Source of the DNA: Pelotomaculum thermopropionicum SI
Lineage (GTDB): Bacteria; Bacillota; Desulfotomaculia; Desulfotomaculales; Pelotomaculaceae
Assembly: GCA_000010565.1 (NCBI GenBank)
Contig: AP009389.1
Coordinates: forward strand, 1,736,001 to 1,800,000
DNA: 64,000 nt
Direction: 5' to 3'
The notes beneath the pieces were generated by a model. That model did no database searches, had not been told where the DNA came from, and was given only the letters and a program-made list of their open reading frames with translations. Below, one piece after another: positions 52,646 to 61,016 of this stretch (position 1 is the first letter of the stretch; each line of letters opens with the position of its first letter). Both the position numbers and the translations under genes were made by a program.

Positions 52646-53665
52646 TTGCCTGGTATGAAAGATAAAGAGCTGGTCCTGCTCGCCCACGGCGACGGCGGGC
52701 TCCTCTCCCGCCGGCTCCTGGAAAAGCATTTCTTGCCCTGCTTTTCCAATGAAATCTTAAGCGAGTTAAGCGATGCCTCGGTCTTCACCGTGGAGGGCGG
52801 CCGCGTTGCCGTGAGCACGGATTCTTTTGTCATCGATCCCATTTTCTTTCCGGGGGGCGATATAGGCAAACTTGCCGTATACGGCACCGTCAACGACCTC
52901 GCCGTAAGCGGGGCCAGGCCTGCATACTTAACCGCCTCCTTCATTATTGAGGAAGGCTTTCCTTTAACGGACCTGGACAAAATCGTCCTCTCCATGGCCG
53001 AGGCAGCCCGCCGGGCAGGGGTTAAGATCATTGCCGGCGACACCAAAGTCGTCGGCCGCGGCCAGGCCGATAAAATATTCATCACCACTACGGGAATAGG
53101 TTTCCTGCCGCCCGGCGTAGACCTCGGCTACCACCGCCTGGAACCGGGCGATCGGGTAATCGTGAACGGTTCTCTCGGCAACCACGGCCTGGCCGTCCTG
53201 CTGCAAAGGGAAACCTTCGGCATAGCAAGCCAGGTCGAAAGCGACTGCGCGCCATTAAACTTGATTATCGAAAAGCTGCTGCAGCGGTTTGAAGGCATCA
53301 AGCTGATGCGCGACCTGACCAGGGGCGGCCTGGCCACAAATGCTAAGGAAATAGCTTTGGCTTCAAAGGCCGATATCTGGCTTGAAGAACAGGCCTTACC
53401 GGTAGACGAAGCCGTAAAAGGGGTTACGGAAATGCTCGGGCTCGACCCCCTGTACCTGGCCAACGAGGGCAAGTTTCTGGTGATTGTGTCAGCCGGAGAG
53501 GCCGATACACTTCTGAGTTTCCTTAAGGAGGAGGGCCGGTCCGGAAATGCCTCCCTGATCGGCGAGGTAAAGGCCGGCAAAGGAAATGTTTACCTGAAAA
53601 CGGCGCTGGGCGGCGCCAGAAAATTAAACCTGCTGGCCGGCGCCCCCTTGCCCAGGATATGCTAG
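52646..53665 (+). CDS. hypE: Hydrogenase maturation protein HypE (thiocyanate former)
   Basis: Dehydrates the carbamoyl group that HypF puts on its C-terminal Cys, giving the thiocyanate used for cyanide ligands. The ATP-binding PurM-like fold shows VAVSTDSFVIDP, GGDIGKLAVYGTVNDLAVSGA in part as GKLAVYGTVNDLA, and IAGDTKVVGRG. The protein ends PRIC, the essential terminal motif with the modified Cys. The start is a TTG directly after the hypD stop, with AGGGAAG upstream; an ATG nine bases later is possible. Confidence 0.94.
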   Translation: MPGMKDKELVLLAHGDGGLLSRRLLEKHFLPCFSNEILSELSDASVFTVEGGRVAVSTDSFVIDPIFFPGGDIGKLAVYGTVNDLAVSGARPAYLTASFIIEEGFPLTDLDKIVLSMAEAARRAGVKIIAGDTKVVGRGQADKIFITTTGIGFLPPGVDLGYHRLEPGDRVIVNGSLGNHGLAVLLQRETFGIASQVESDCAPLNLIIEKLLQRFEGIKLMRDLTRGGLATNAKEIALASKADIWLEEQALPVDEAVKGVTEMLGLDPLYLANEGKFLVIVSAGEADTLLSFLKEEGRSGNASLIGEVKAGKGNVYLKTALGGARKLNLLAGAPLPRIC

Positions 53666-53718
53666 GACAAGGCAGCACAAATATCCGGTGAGGAATTTGG
53701 CAAGGAGGGCTGGAGATT

Positions 53719-54183
53719 TTGGATAAAAAAAGAACCGTCGTGATCGGCGTGGGGAACTTGCTGTTCGGCGACGAAGGTATCGGCATCCATGCTGTAAACG
53801 AATTAAAAAAAGAGGCCCTGCCGCCGGAAGTAGAAGTTATTGACGGCGGTGCGGCCGGCCTGGACCTGATTTTTATGCTGGAAGGTGCCGCCCGCGCTAT
53901 AATCATCGACTGTACGGAGGCGGGGGCGGAACCGGGAACCATTTTCCGCATACCGGTCACCGATCTGGCTTTAAATGCCCCAAGCCGGGCGGTATCCCTG
54001 CACGACATCAGCCTTGTTGAGGCGCTGGCGCTGGCCGGCAAACTGGGCAAACTGCCTCCTACCGTAATTTACGGGGTTCAACCGGGTAAAGTTACCTGCA
54101 GCACAGAACTGTCAGAACCCGTTAAAAAAAACCTGCCCCGCCTGCTCAGTTTAATCAGGCAGGAAATGGCAGTTTTATACTAA
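53719..54183 (+). CDS. Hydrogenase maturation endopeptidase (HyaD/HybD/HupD family)
   Basis: A 154-residue protease that removes the C-terminal peptide of the large subunit after nickel insertion. The Ni-sensing ligands of HybD are present: Glu in GVGNLLFGDEGIGIH, Asp in AIIIDCTEAG and His in SLHDISL. The TTG at 53719 follows AAGGAGGG. It is the last gene of the hyp transcript; the matching substrate, the large subunit at 55.7 kb, keeps a 16-residue tail after the DPCxxCxxH site. Confidence 0.92.
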   Translation: MDKKRTVVIGVGNLLFGDEGIGIHAVNELKKEALPPEVEVIDGGAAGLDLIFMLEGAARAIIIDCTEAGAEPGTIFRIPVTDLALNAPSRAVSLHDISLVEALALAGKLGKLPPTVIYGVQPGKVTCSTELSEPVKKNLPRLLSLIRQEMAVLY

Positions 54184-54423
54184 TCAGTCAATAAATTTTA
54201 TTTGCATATCAAGTTTTCATGCAGGAATTTAAGTATAATAGTGGAATACCTATATGGACCATCTTATCACAACAATAAAATGTTGCTTCAATGCTCCAGA
54301 ATTCTCGGGACAGGATACAGGAGAAGGTGTTGTACTCCCCTGCATTAAAGGGGTTGCTGCTTAACCGGTTATAAAAGGCTTATCCTAACTTTTGCCGGGT
54401 AGTGCTTTTTAACAAAAAACTTC
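54184..54423 (+). other. Intergenic promoter/leader region before the hydrogenase operon
   Basis: A TATAAT lies at 54234-54239; no good -35 is 16-18 bases upstream, so it may need an activator. Downstream are two small inverted repeats (CAGGAG with CTCCCCTG near 54319-54341, and CCCC with GGGG near 54337-54353) that could be part of the leader RNA fold. No coding frame is supported. Confidence 0.45.
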
Positions 54424-54534
54424 CTCTCCGATCCTTCAGACCTAAGGCTTTGGCTACGGCTGCTGGACGACAGGGTTCCCCGGGAAACCGGAGCGCCTTC
54501 CATTGCGAAAAGGAGAGTTGGGTTGCATTAGCTG
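54424..54534 (+). promoter_or_regulatory. Riboswitch-like leader with antiterminator before the hydrogenase
   Basis: CTCTCC (54424-54429) and GGAGAG (54512-54517) can close a compact domain of about 94 bases that contains smaller helices (for example GGTTCCC with GGGAAACC, and GGA with TCC). Its 3' strand, CATTGCGAAAAG (54501-54512), is perfectly complementary over 12 bases to 54549-54560 in the following terminator. That helix and the terminator cannot form together. This is the logic of a transcriptional riboswitch. The ligand class is not recognised; T-box and cobalamin cores are absent. Confidence 0.6.
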
Positions 54535-54576
54535 CCGGGCCTGCCTTGCTTTTCGCAATGCAGGCCCGGATTTTTT
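54535..54576 (+). terminator. Conditional terminator in the hydrogenase leader
   Basis: CCGGGCCTGC pairs perfectly with GCAGGCCCGG (10 bp, 15-base loop), followed by A and TTTTTT. It lies about 140 bases upstream of the small-subunit gene, on the coding strand and after no gene, so it can act only as an attenuator. Confidence 0.85.
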
Positions 54577-54718
54577 AAGGCTTTTTCTGCCGCCTGCCGG
54601 GCACGGCAAGATTATCAGATTTAAACAAAGGGGGGAGCAGGGAAAACATCGGTCCAGGTTCATCTTCTAAAGGCATTTGCAATTCCGGAAAAAAATAGCT
54701 AACAGGAGGGAAAACAAC

Positions 54719-55717
54719 TTGGGCTTAACAAGGCGCGAATTTATCAAGCTGTGTATGACCACGGCAGCCGGTGCAAGCCTGTTCACGGTAATAGGGCCTG
54801 AACTGCAGGAAAGCCTGGCTCTGGCGGCAGAGGGAAAGCCCCCGGTAATCTGGCTGCAAGGGGCCAGTTGCACCGGATGCTCCATTTCGCTGCTGAACAG
54901 CGTCGACCCGGCAATTGAAAAGGTTATTCTCGATGTCATAAGTTTGAGGTATCATCCTAACATCTCTGCAGCCTCCGGTCATTTTGTGGCCGAAATTATG
55001 GATGAAATGCTGCTCAGTCACAAGGATCAGTTCATCCTGGTTGTAGAAGGCGCCATTCCGTTAAAAAACGACGGCAAGTACTGCACCATAGCCGAGAAAA
55101 ACGGCAGGGAAATAACCATGCTGAAGGCCGTCCAGGTGCTGGGCAATGCGGCCAAAGCCGTAATTGCCGCCGGACAGTGCGCTTCATACGGCGGCATCCC
55201 CGGCGGGGCGCCGAACCCGACCGGCGTGGTGGGCGTGAAAAAAGTTGTCACGAAAAAGCCGGTCATCAATATTTCCCTTTGCCCGATGCATCCCGACCAC
55301 TTCCTGGGAACGGTAGTGTATATTTTGAAGTACGGCGACATCCCGCCGCTTGACCGGTACGGCCGTCCCGCCATGTTCTATCCGAAGCCGATTCACGAAA
55401 GCTGCCTGAGAAGGCCTTATTTCGACAGCGGCAGGTTCGCCAGTTTTATCGGTGACGAGGGGTGCCTGGCGCTGCTGGGCTGCAAAGGTTTTGTAGGCTA
55501 CGCCGACTGTCCGGTGCGCGGGTGGAATAATAACGTAAACTGGTGCATAAAGGCAGGCGCCCCCTGCATGGCCTGCTCCGAACCGACCTTCCCCGATGCG
55601 GCTTCGCCCATTTACGGAGTGTATCCCTTAACCAACAAAACAGCGCCCGCTTCGGCACAGTTTGAGCCGCAGAAAACAGAAATTCTGGAGAAGAAAAGAG
55701 CGGGCAGAAAACTCTAA
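54719..55717 (+). CDS. hybO: [NiFe] hydrogenase small subunit, Tat-exported
   Basis: The Fe-S electron-relay subunit of a membrane-bound uptake-type hydrogenase. The N-terminus LTRREFIKLCMTTAAGASLF is a Tat signal with the RRxF(I)K motif. The mature part starts near KPPVIWLQGASCTGCSISLLNS (proximal cluster CxxC) and continues with GQCASYGG, CPMHPDHFLG and a Cys-rich C-terminus (GDEGCLALLGCKG, DCPVRGWNNN, CIKAGAPCMACSEPTFPD). The TTG at 54719 follows AGGAGGG. There is no C-terminal membrane anchor, as in HybO-like proteins where a separate subunit binds the membrane. The gene symbol is by analogy. Confidence 0.92.
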   Translation: MGLTRREFIKLCMTTAAGASLFTVIGPELQESLALAAEGKPPVIWLQGASCTGCSISLLNSVDPAIEKVILDVISLRYHPNISAASGHFVAEIMDEMLLSHKDQFILVVEGAIPLKNDGKYCTIAEKNGREITMLKAVQVLGNAAKAVIAAGQCASYGGIPGGAPNPTGVVGVKKVVTKKPVINISLCPMHPDHFLGTVVYILKYGDIPPLDRYGRPAMFYPKPIHESCLRRPYFDSGRFASFIGDEGCLALLGCKGFVGYADCPVRGWNNNVNWCIKAGAPCMACSEPTFPDAASPIYGVYPLTNKTAPASAQFEPQKTEILEKKRAGRKL

Positions 55718-55736
55718 ATCGAGGTGAAAAAAAGAA

Positions 55737-57185
55737 GTGGCACAGCGAATAATTGTCGACCCGGTAACCCGAATTGAAGGGCACCTGAAAATAGAAGTGG
55801 AAGTTGAAAATAACAAGGTAATTGACGCCAAAACAAGCGGGACCTTATTCCGGGGCCTTGAGATCATCTTAAGAGGCCGCGACCCGCGCGACGCCTGCCA
55901 CTACGTCCAGCGAATCTGCGGCGTTTGCCCGATAGCTCACGGCCTGACCTCAATCCTGTGCCTTGACGACGCTTTCGGGGTAAAGCCGCCCGCCAACGGC
56001 AGGATTGTGCGCAACCTGATCCAGGGCGCAAACTACCTGCAGTCGCACATTCTCCATTTTTACCACCTGACCGCCCTGGATTACGTAAAGGGGCCTGACA
56101 CGGCGCCTTTCATTCCGCGTTACGAAGGTGATTACCGCCTGCCTAAGGAAGTAAACGACAAGGCCGTTGAGCATTACATCCAGGCCCTGACCATGCGGAA
56201 AAAAGCGCAGGAAATGCTGGCGGTTTTCGGCGCTAAAATGCCTCACGTTACCGCTTATACCGCCGGCGGAGTTACCGAACAGGTCACGCCGGAAAAAATC
56301 GCCCAGTTTAAAAACTACCTGCAGGAAATAACCTCCTTTATCGACAACGTTTACATTCCCGACGTGCTTGCCGTAGCCGGTGTCTATGGCGACGACTGGT
56401 TTGCCATCGGGACCGGCTGCAAAAATATGCTGGCATACGGCGGGTTCAGGCTGACTGACGAAGACGACCCGGACGGGCAGGCGCAGCTTTTCAAGCGCGG
56501 CCGCTATACACAGGGTCAGTACGCCAGCGTGGACAAAATGAAAATTACAGAGGAAGTCAAATACTCCTGGTATGAAGACAGCACTACCGGGAAATACCCC
56601 GGCGAAGGGGCCACCGTTCCGGCACCCGACAAAAAGGGCGCTTATTCCTGGCTCAAGGCGCCGCGCTACGAAGGACTGCCGCATGAAGTCGGCCCTCTGG
56701 CCCGGCAATGGGTGGGCAAGCAAAAAGACGTGGTCAACCTGGGAGAAAAGGCCTTTTCAGTACTGGGCCGGCACTTTGCCCGCGCCATCGAGGCCTCACA
56801 GGTGGCCCATGCCATGGCGGAATGGCTGAACCAGCTTGTGCCAGGCCAACCCACCTATACCCCCTTTAACGTTCCCAAAGAAGGAGCCGGGGTTGGCCTT
56901 CATGAAGCGCCGCGCGGCGCCCTGGGGCACTGGATCGTGATAAAGGACTATAAAATTGAAAACTACCAGGCGGTAGTGCCTACCACCTGGAACGGCGGCC
57001 CCAGGGACGACAAAGGGCAACCCGGCCCTATTGAACAGGCCCTCATCGGAGCGCCGGTAAAAGACCCAAACAACCCGATCGAACTGGTGCGCATTGTCCG
57101 GTCCTTCGACCCCTGCATTGCCTGCGCCGTTCATGTACTGGAAGTTAAAGGCATAACGAAAGAACCTAAAAAATATATAATTTAG
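55737..57185 (+). CDS. hybC: [NiFe] hydrogenase large (catalytic) subunit
   Basis: The subunit holding the NiFe(CN)2CO site. The L1 motif is RICGVCPIAHG (Cys61, Cys64) and the L2 motif DPCIACAVH (Cys460, Cys463, His466); all four nickel ligands are Cys, with no selenocysteine. Maturation should cut after His466, removing 16 residues. The N-terminus IVDPVTRIEGHLKIEVEV is typical of the group 1 family. The subunit lacks its own signal and would be exported bound to the small subunit. The GTG at 55737 follows GAGGTGA, 19 bases after the small-subunit gene. Confidence 0.95.
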   Translation: MAQRIIVDPVTRIEGHLKIEVEVENNKVIDAKTSGTLFRGLEIILRGRDPRDACHYVQRICGVCPIAHGLTSILCLDDAFGVKPPANGRIVRNLIQGANYLQSHILHFYHLTALDYVKGPDTAPFIPRYEGDYRLPKEVNDKAVEHYIQALTMRKKAQEMLAVFGAKMPHVTAYTAGGVTEQVTPEKIAQFKNYLQEITSFIDNVYIPDVLAVAGVYGDDWFAIGTGCKNMLAYGGFRLTDEDDPDGQAQLFKRGRYTQGQYASVDKMKITEEVKYSWYEDSTTGKYPGEGATVPAPDKKGAYSWLKAPRYEGLPHEVGPLARQWVGKQKDVVNLGEKAFSVLGRHFARAIEASQVAHAMAEWLNQLVPGQPTYTPFNVPKEGAGVGLHEAPRGALGHWIVIKDYKIENYQAVVPTTWNGGPRDDKGQPGPIEQALIGAPVKDPNNPIELVRIVRSFDPCIACAVHVLEVKGITKEPKKYII

Positions 57186-57251
57186 TTTATTTAAAATGTT
57201 TATAGTTCAAGGAACTGCCTGAGATGCCGGCAACAAGTAGGAGGTGCAAAA

Positions 57252-58085
57252 ATGTCGAGTGCTGTTAAGTCAGCAAACGGTGTTCTGGTAGATGTTACCA
57301 AATGTATAGGCTGCCGCAGTTGCGCAACGGCCTGCAAATCATGGAACGACCTGCCTGAAAGAGCGGCCGAGAATACGGAAAGATGGGACGTCCAGCCACA
57401 GATGGACTCGGACACCTGGACCCAGGTAAGCTACTTTCTGGTAGGCCAGGGCGAGGAGCGGAAGTGGCGGTTTGTAAAGAGGCAGTGCATGCACTGCAAC
57501 GAACCTGCCTGCGAATCCGCCTGTTTTACCCATTCATTTCTCAAAACAGAGCAGGGTGCGGTTATCTATAAGCCTACCGAATTAAACAAGGATTATTGTG
57601 TGGGCTGCCGCTACTGCATGATTGCCTGTCCTTTCGATATACCCAAGTTTCAGTACGAAAAAACTTTCCCGTATGTGCAGAAATGCCGGTTCTGCTACGA
57701 CCGGATGCTAGACGGCAACCAGCGTCCCGCTTGCGTAACCGCCTGCCCCACGGGCGCCCTGAAGTACGGCAACCGGGAAGCCCTTCTGGTCGAGGCCTGG
57801 CAGCGGATTAACGGCAACGCCAAATACGTCAGGCACGTGTACGGGGAAAAAGAGTACGGGGGCACGTCCTGGATGTATATTTCAGACGTTCCCTTCGATC
57901 AGCTTGGCTTTAAAACAAACGTATCGGAACGGTCCATCCCCTCTTACTCCTGGCAGGTACTCAAATGGACACCCTATATTTTCTTTGGCTGGGGCGCCAT
58001 TCTTACGGCTATGCGCCTTTATACCAAGGGGCGGGCCCAGGTGCACGATGAAGCGGAGATGTACGCTCCCGTTGATCAAAAATGA
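57252..58085 (+). CDS. Four-cluster ferredoxin-like electron transfer subunit (HybA/FdnH-like)
   Basis: A 277-residue Fe-S protein with sixteen Cys in four groups: CIGCRSCATACK, CMHCNEPACESAC, CVGCRYCMIACP and CRFCYDRM...CVTACP, the dicluster pattern of HybA, FdnH and DmsB. One membrane helix lies near the C-terminus (WTPYIFFGWGAILTAM). There is no N-terminal signal, unlike E. coli HybA; this recalls FdnH, which is exported by hitchhiking. It should pass electrons from the small subunit to the HybB-like membrane subunit. The ATG at 57252 follows AGGAGGTG. Confidence 0.9.
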   Translation: MSSAVKSANGVLVDVTKCIGCRSCATACKSWNDLPERAAENTERWDVQPQMDSDTWTQVSYFLVGQGEERKWRFVKRQCMHCNEPACESACFTHSFLKTEQGAVIYKPTELNKDYCVGCRYCMIACPFDIPKFQYEKTFPYVQKCRFCYDRMLDGNQRPACVTACPTGALKYGNREALLVEAWQRINGNAKYVRHVYGEKEYGGTSWMYISDVPFDQLGFKTNVSERSIPSYSWQVLKWTPYIFFGWGAILTAMRLYTKGRAQVHDEAEMYAPVDQK

Positions 58086-58127
58086 TGCCAATGCATTTGT
58101 CCTTAATTAGCTGGAGGTGAGGTTTTT

Positions 58128-59297
58128 ATGCAAAAAAGGAACTGGAGCTTCAGGATCACCTGGTTCAGGGTCTTGTTAATCATCTTTGTACTTATTGCCG
58201 TAGGGGCAGCTATTTACCGCTTTATCTACGGCCTGGGTTCCATTACCAACCTGAACGACCGCTGGCCTTGGGGGCTGTGGATCGGCTTTGACCTGCTTTG
58301 CGGCATTGCCCTGGCCGGCGGCGGTTTCAGCACGGCGCTGATCGTTCACGTCTTGCACAGGGAAAAGTACCTTCCCATAGCCCGGGCCGCGCTTTTAACT
58401 TCGATGCTCGGTTATATCATTGCCCTGGCCAGCCTTTTCCTGGATATCGGCAGATGGTTTAACTTCTGGCGACCGTTCTTTTTCTGGGGCTACCACTCGG
58501 TGCTGTTTGAAGTATTCTGGTGCATAGCGCTTTACACCACCGTCCAGGTGCTGGAGTTCGGCGATATCTTCTTTGAAAAGGTCCACTGCCCGCCGTTAAA
58601 GAAGGTCTTGCATTTTTTCATGCCGTTCCTTCTCATAATCGGCATCGTCCTGCCCACCCTGCACCAGTCGTCGCTGGGCTCGCTCTATGTCGTGGCCGTT
58701 GACAAGCTCAATCCCCTGTGGTGGTCAATGATTATCCCGTTTTTCTTCGTCTGGTCCGCATTTTTCCTGGGACCGGCCATGGTCACCATTGAAGGCACCC
58801 TGGCAGCAAGGGCCTACGGACGGAAACCCGAACTGCCAGTCTTTGAGAGCCTGACCAAGGTTACCTTGTGGATGATGATCGTTTACCTTATTGTTAAAGT
58901 CATCGATTTAAGCTATCGCGGTGTCTTATCCAGCGCATTTAACGGTTCTTTCGAAAGCAACATGTTCCTGATTGAGATGATCGTTTTCGTTATCCTGCCA
59001 ATCATCATGTATGCCATTCCGGGCATCCGCAAAAAGCTCTGGGGCGTCCTGACCGCCTCAATTCTGGTGGTTGCCGGGGTCATCTTTAACCGCATGAACG
59101 TGGTCTTTACGGGAATGGCCAAAAGTGTCGGCGGCCATTACTTCCCCACCGTCTGGGAATTCGTGATCACCATTGGGATGTGGAGCGCGCTGGTGCTGTT
59201 ATACTGCTTTATCGTAGAAAACTTTCCCATTCTGCCTAAAGAAGAACATGTATCACACGGCAGCGGTTTTGCCTCGAAACCTGGCGTTCATGCCTGA
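58128..59297 (+). CDS. hybB: HybB/NrfD-type integral membrane quinone-reactive subunit
   Basis: A 389-residue membrane protein with about nine or ten segments. The conserved start is ITNLNDRWPWGLWIGFDLLCGIALAGGGF, cited in part as NDRWPWGLWIGFDLLCGIAL, and the QSSLGSLYVV segment is typical of HybB. It carries no heme-binding His pattern that I can see. It should connect the extracytoplasmic hydrogenase to menaquinone. The ATG at 58128 follows GCTGGAGGTGAGG. It is the last gene of the hydrogenase operon; a terminator follows. Confidence 0.92.
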   Translation: MQKRNWSFRITWFRVLLIIFVLIAVGAAIYRFIYGLGSITNLNDRWPWGLWIGFDLLCGIALAGGGFSTALIVHVLHREKYLPIARAALLTSMLGYIIALASLFLDIGRWFNFWRPFFFWGYHSVLFEVFWCIALYTTVQVLEFGDIFFEKVHCPPLKKVLHFFMPFLLIIGIVLPTLHQSSLGSLYVVAVDKLNPLWWSMIIPFFFVWSAFFLGPAMVTIEGTLAARAYGRKPELPVFESLTKVTLWMMIVYLIVKVIDLSYRGVLSSAFNGSFESNMFLIEMIVFVILPIIMYAIPGIRKKLWGVLTASILVVAGVIFNRMNVVFTGMAKSVGGHYFPTVWEFVITIGMWSALVLLYCFIVENFPILPKEEHVSHGSGFASKPGVHA

Positions 59298-59333
59298 CCT
59301 GGCGCATCCTGCACCGAACTGGATAAAAATTCA

Positions 59334-59383
59334 GGCAGGGTATTGCTGCAATAACTTTCCGCAGCACCGCCCTGCCTTTCTTT
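59334..59383 (+). terminator. Rho-independent terminator of the hydrogenase operon
   Basis: GGCAGGG pairs with CCCTGCC across a long loop containing a smaller hairpin (TGCTG with CAGCA), followed by TTTCTTT. Confidence 0.7.
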
Positions 59384-59443
59384 ACACCAAAAAGGGTTTT
59401 CCTCCTCCAGTCAAGCTGCTTTTACAGGCAAAGCCAATCCTGT

Positions 59444-59629
59444 TTATTTTTCCGAAGCCAGTTTCCCTCCCACGGCCAGGTCTGACTTTTTTATATCGCT
59501 GAATATTACGGTTACGGCTTCGGGCCTGGCCCCGCCTATTTCCACCAGGATATCAGTTACAGCCTTGGCGATTTTAGCTTTCTGCTCAACGCTTCTTCCT
59601 TCCAGCAACTGAATGTTTACAACCGGCAT
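59444..59629 (-). CDS. 4-Oxalocrotonate tautomerase-family protein
   Basis: A 61-residue subunit of the smallest tautomerase family. After removal of the initiator Met the chain begins PVVNIQLLEGRS; Pro1 is the catalytic base. Arg in the segment EGRSVEQKAKI and the C-terminal part VTVIFSDIKKSDLAVGG fit the fold. The ATG at 59629 is set by the Met-Pro start and a GGGGGTG site; an in-frame ATG lies upstream at 59650. It faces the hydrogenase operon. Its physiological substrate is unknown, as for most members in anaerobes. Confidence 0.87.
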   Translation of the reverse strand: MPVVNIQLLEGRSVEQKAKIAKAVTDILVEIGGARPEAVTVIFSDIKKSDLAVGGKLASEK

Positions 59630-59791
59630 GAAGCACACCCCCGTAATCATTTGTTTTTTATTATAGGCCGGAATTTGGTAAAATGCAAATTCTTATCAAT
59701 AACTTTTACCAATTTTACTTTTAATTTATTGAAGCCTTCCTTTTCTTTTTCTTTAAACGACTCCGGCGACCAAAAAGTTTATTTATATCCG

Positions 59792-59819
59792 TTGACACTT
59801 TTCAAAACCCTGCTATAAG
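59792..59819 (+). promoter_or_regulatory. Sigma-A promoter before the glutamine amidotransferase gene
   Basis: TTGACA and TATAAG are 16 bases apart. Transcripts would have a leader of about 100 bases that contains a terminator hairpin. Confidence 0.7.
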
Positions 59820-59860
59820 ATAAATTCAGGAAAAAAGCTTGATTGAAACACGGGCAAAGG

Positions 59861-59901
59861 CGCCAGTGATGCAATTTTTCACTGGCGTTCTCTCATTTTT
59901 T
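59861..59901 (+). terminator. Terminator hairpin inside the leader of the amidotransferase gene
   Basis: CGCCAGTGA pairs perfectly with TCACTGGCG (9 bp, 9-base loop), followed by TTCTCTCATTTTTT. It lies between a promoter and the start codon and ends no gene, so it looks like an attenuator. Confidence 0.7.
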
Positions 59902-59928
59902 AAAAAAACGAAAGGAGGCCGGCGCTTC

Positions 59929-60639
59929 ATGAAATCGCTGATTATACAAAACTCGGCAATTGTAGGGCCGGGACTGATTGAGAAGGCCATGGAAGCGGCC
60001 GGGTGGGAGCTCGATATACGCCTTATGGAGCGGCCTGGTTCAGTTCTGCCCGGCAACCTGGACGCCTACCATTCCCTGGTAATTCTGGGCGGGCCGATGA
60101 GCGCCAACGAAGAACGGTTATACCCTCATCTAAAGAAAGTTTGCCTCTTATTTCAGGAAGCTTTTAAAAAAGATCTGCCCACTCTGGGCATCTGCCTGGG
60201 GGGACAGTTGATGGCCAGAGCGCTGGGCGCGGCCGTAACACCCAACCCGTTGAAAGAAATCGGCTGGTTTACACTCCGGCTGACTGCAGACGGGCTTGAC
60301 TCGCCCTTATTTGAAGGTATGCCGGAAGAATTCCCCGTTTTTCAATGGCACGAAGATACTTTCTCCCTGCCGTCATGCTCCACCCTGCTGGCATCGACAA
60401 CATCCTGCACAAACCAGGCCTTCTCAATCGGATCCAACTCATATGCCCTGCAGTTTCACCTTGAAATTACGCCGGCAATAATAAAGAAATGGGTCAGCGT
60501 CTGGGGAGATGAACTGGAAGAAGAAAAGGGCTTTGGGGCAGCAGATAGCCTCTTCAAAGAAACCGGGCTCATCTGGCGGAAATACTATCGCCTGGCAAAC
60601 CGGATCTTAAAAAACTGGCTGGGCAGAATTCCAAAATAA
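59929..60639 (+). CDS. GMP-synthase-like class I glutamine amidotransferase
   Basis: A free-standing GATase1 domain of 236 residues. The nucleophile elbow is LGICLGGQLMARALGA (Cys near residue 80); the catalytic His-Glu pair lies in ALQFHLEIT (near residue 170). FQWHEDTFSLP is typical of the GuaA-like group. The ATG at 59929 has AAAGGAGG upstream; an in-frame TTG at 59839 lies before the attenuator hairpin and is unlikely. Such proteins hydrolyse glutamine or gamma-glutamyl compounds; the acceptor is unknown. Confidence 0.82.
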   Translation: MKSLIIQNSAIVGPGLIEKAMEAAGWELDIRLMERPGSVLPGNLDAYHSLVILGGPMSANEERLYPHLKKVCLLFQEAFKKDLPTLGICLGGQLMARALGAAVTPNPLKEIGWFTLRLTADGLDSPLFEGMPEEFPVFQWHEDTFSLPSCSTLLASTTSCTNQAFSIGSNSYALQFHLEITPAIIKKWVSVWGDELEEEKGFGAADSLFKETGLIWRKYYRLANRILKNWLGRIPK

Positions 60640-60648
60640 AAAATCTTT

Positions 60649-61011
60649 CTAAAAAGCATTTTCAAAATGTTCCAGCCTTTTTACCCTGCCCTCACGGTCG
60701 AACAGCACGGCGATAACGTCAAACCGGCACATGCTGCCGGTTTTCCCTTTTTCTTTGAGGTACTGCCAGGCCAGCAGCCTCAGCCTGCTCTTTTTTCTCC
60801 CGGTAATGCTCTCCTGCGCCAGCCCGTATTCTTCACCGGTTCGCGCCCGCACTTCCACAAAAACCAGCACGTCTCCGTCACTTACAACCAGATCCAGCTC
60901 GCCCAGCCGGCAGCAGTGATTTCTGCTCAAAATGCGGCAGCCTTTCTTTTCCAGGTAACGGGCTGCTGCCTCTTCCCCCATCCGCCCCAGCAGCTTACGC
61001 GCATCCGCCAT
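60649..61011 (-). CDS. yraN: YraN/UPF0102 family endonuclease-fold protein
   Basis: A 120-residue restriction-endonuclease-like protein. The family signature is LGRMGEEAAARYLEKKG, then LGELDLVVSDGDVLVFVEVRAR, cited here as GELDLVVSDGDVLVFVEVRA, in which E-D-E-x-R form a PD-(D/E)xK-like site. The ATG at 61011 has GAGGGGTGA upstream; a GTG at 61020 overlaps the rnhB stop (GTGA). It is conserved beside rnhB in many bacteria and has been linked to Holliday-type structures, but its role is not settled. Confidence 0.9.
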   Translation of the reverse strand: MADARKLLGRMGEEAAARYLEKKGCRILSRNHCCRLGELDLVVSDGDVLVFVEVRARTGEEYGLAQESITGRKKSRLRLLAWQYLKEKGKTGSMCRFDVIAVLFDREGRVKRLEHFENAF

Positions 61012-61016
61012 GCGGT

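Noticed and set aside
54424-54576. T-box, cobalamin riboswitch or tRNA-Sec
   Set aside because: No T-box AGGGUGG core, no cobalamin GCCACUG box, and no tRNA T-arm sequence could be found. A molybdenum-cofactor riboswitch could not be confirmed by eye.
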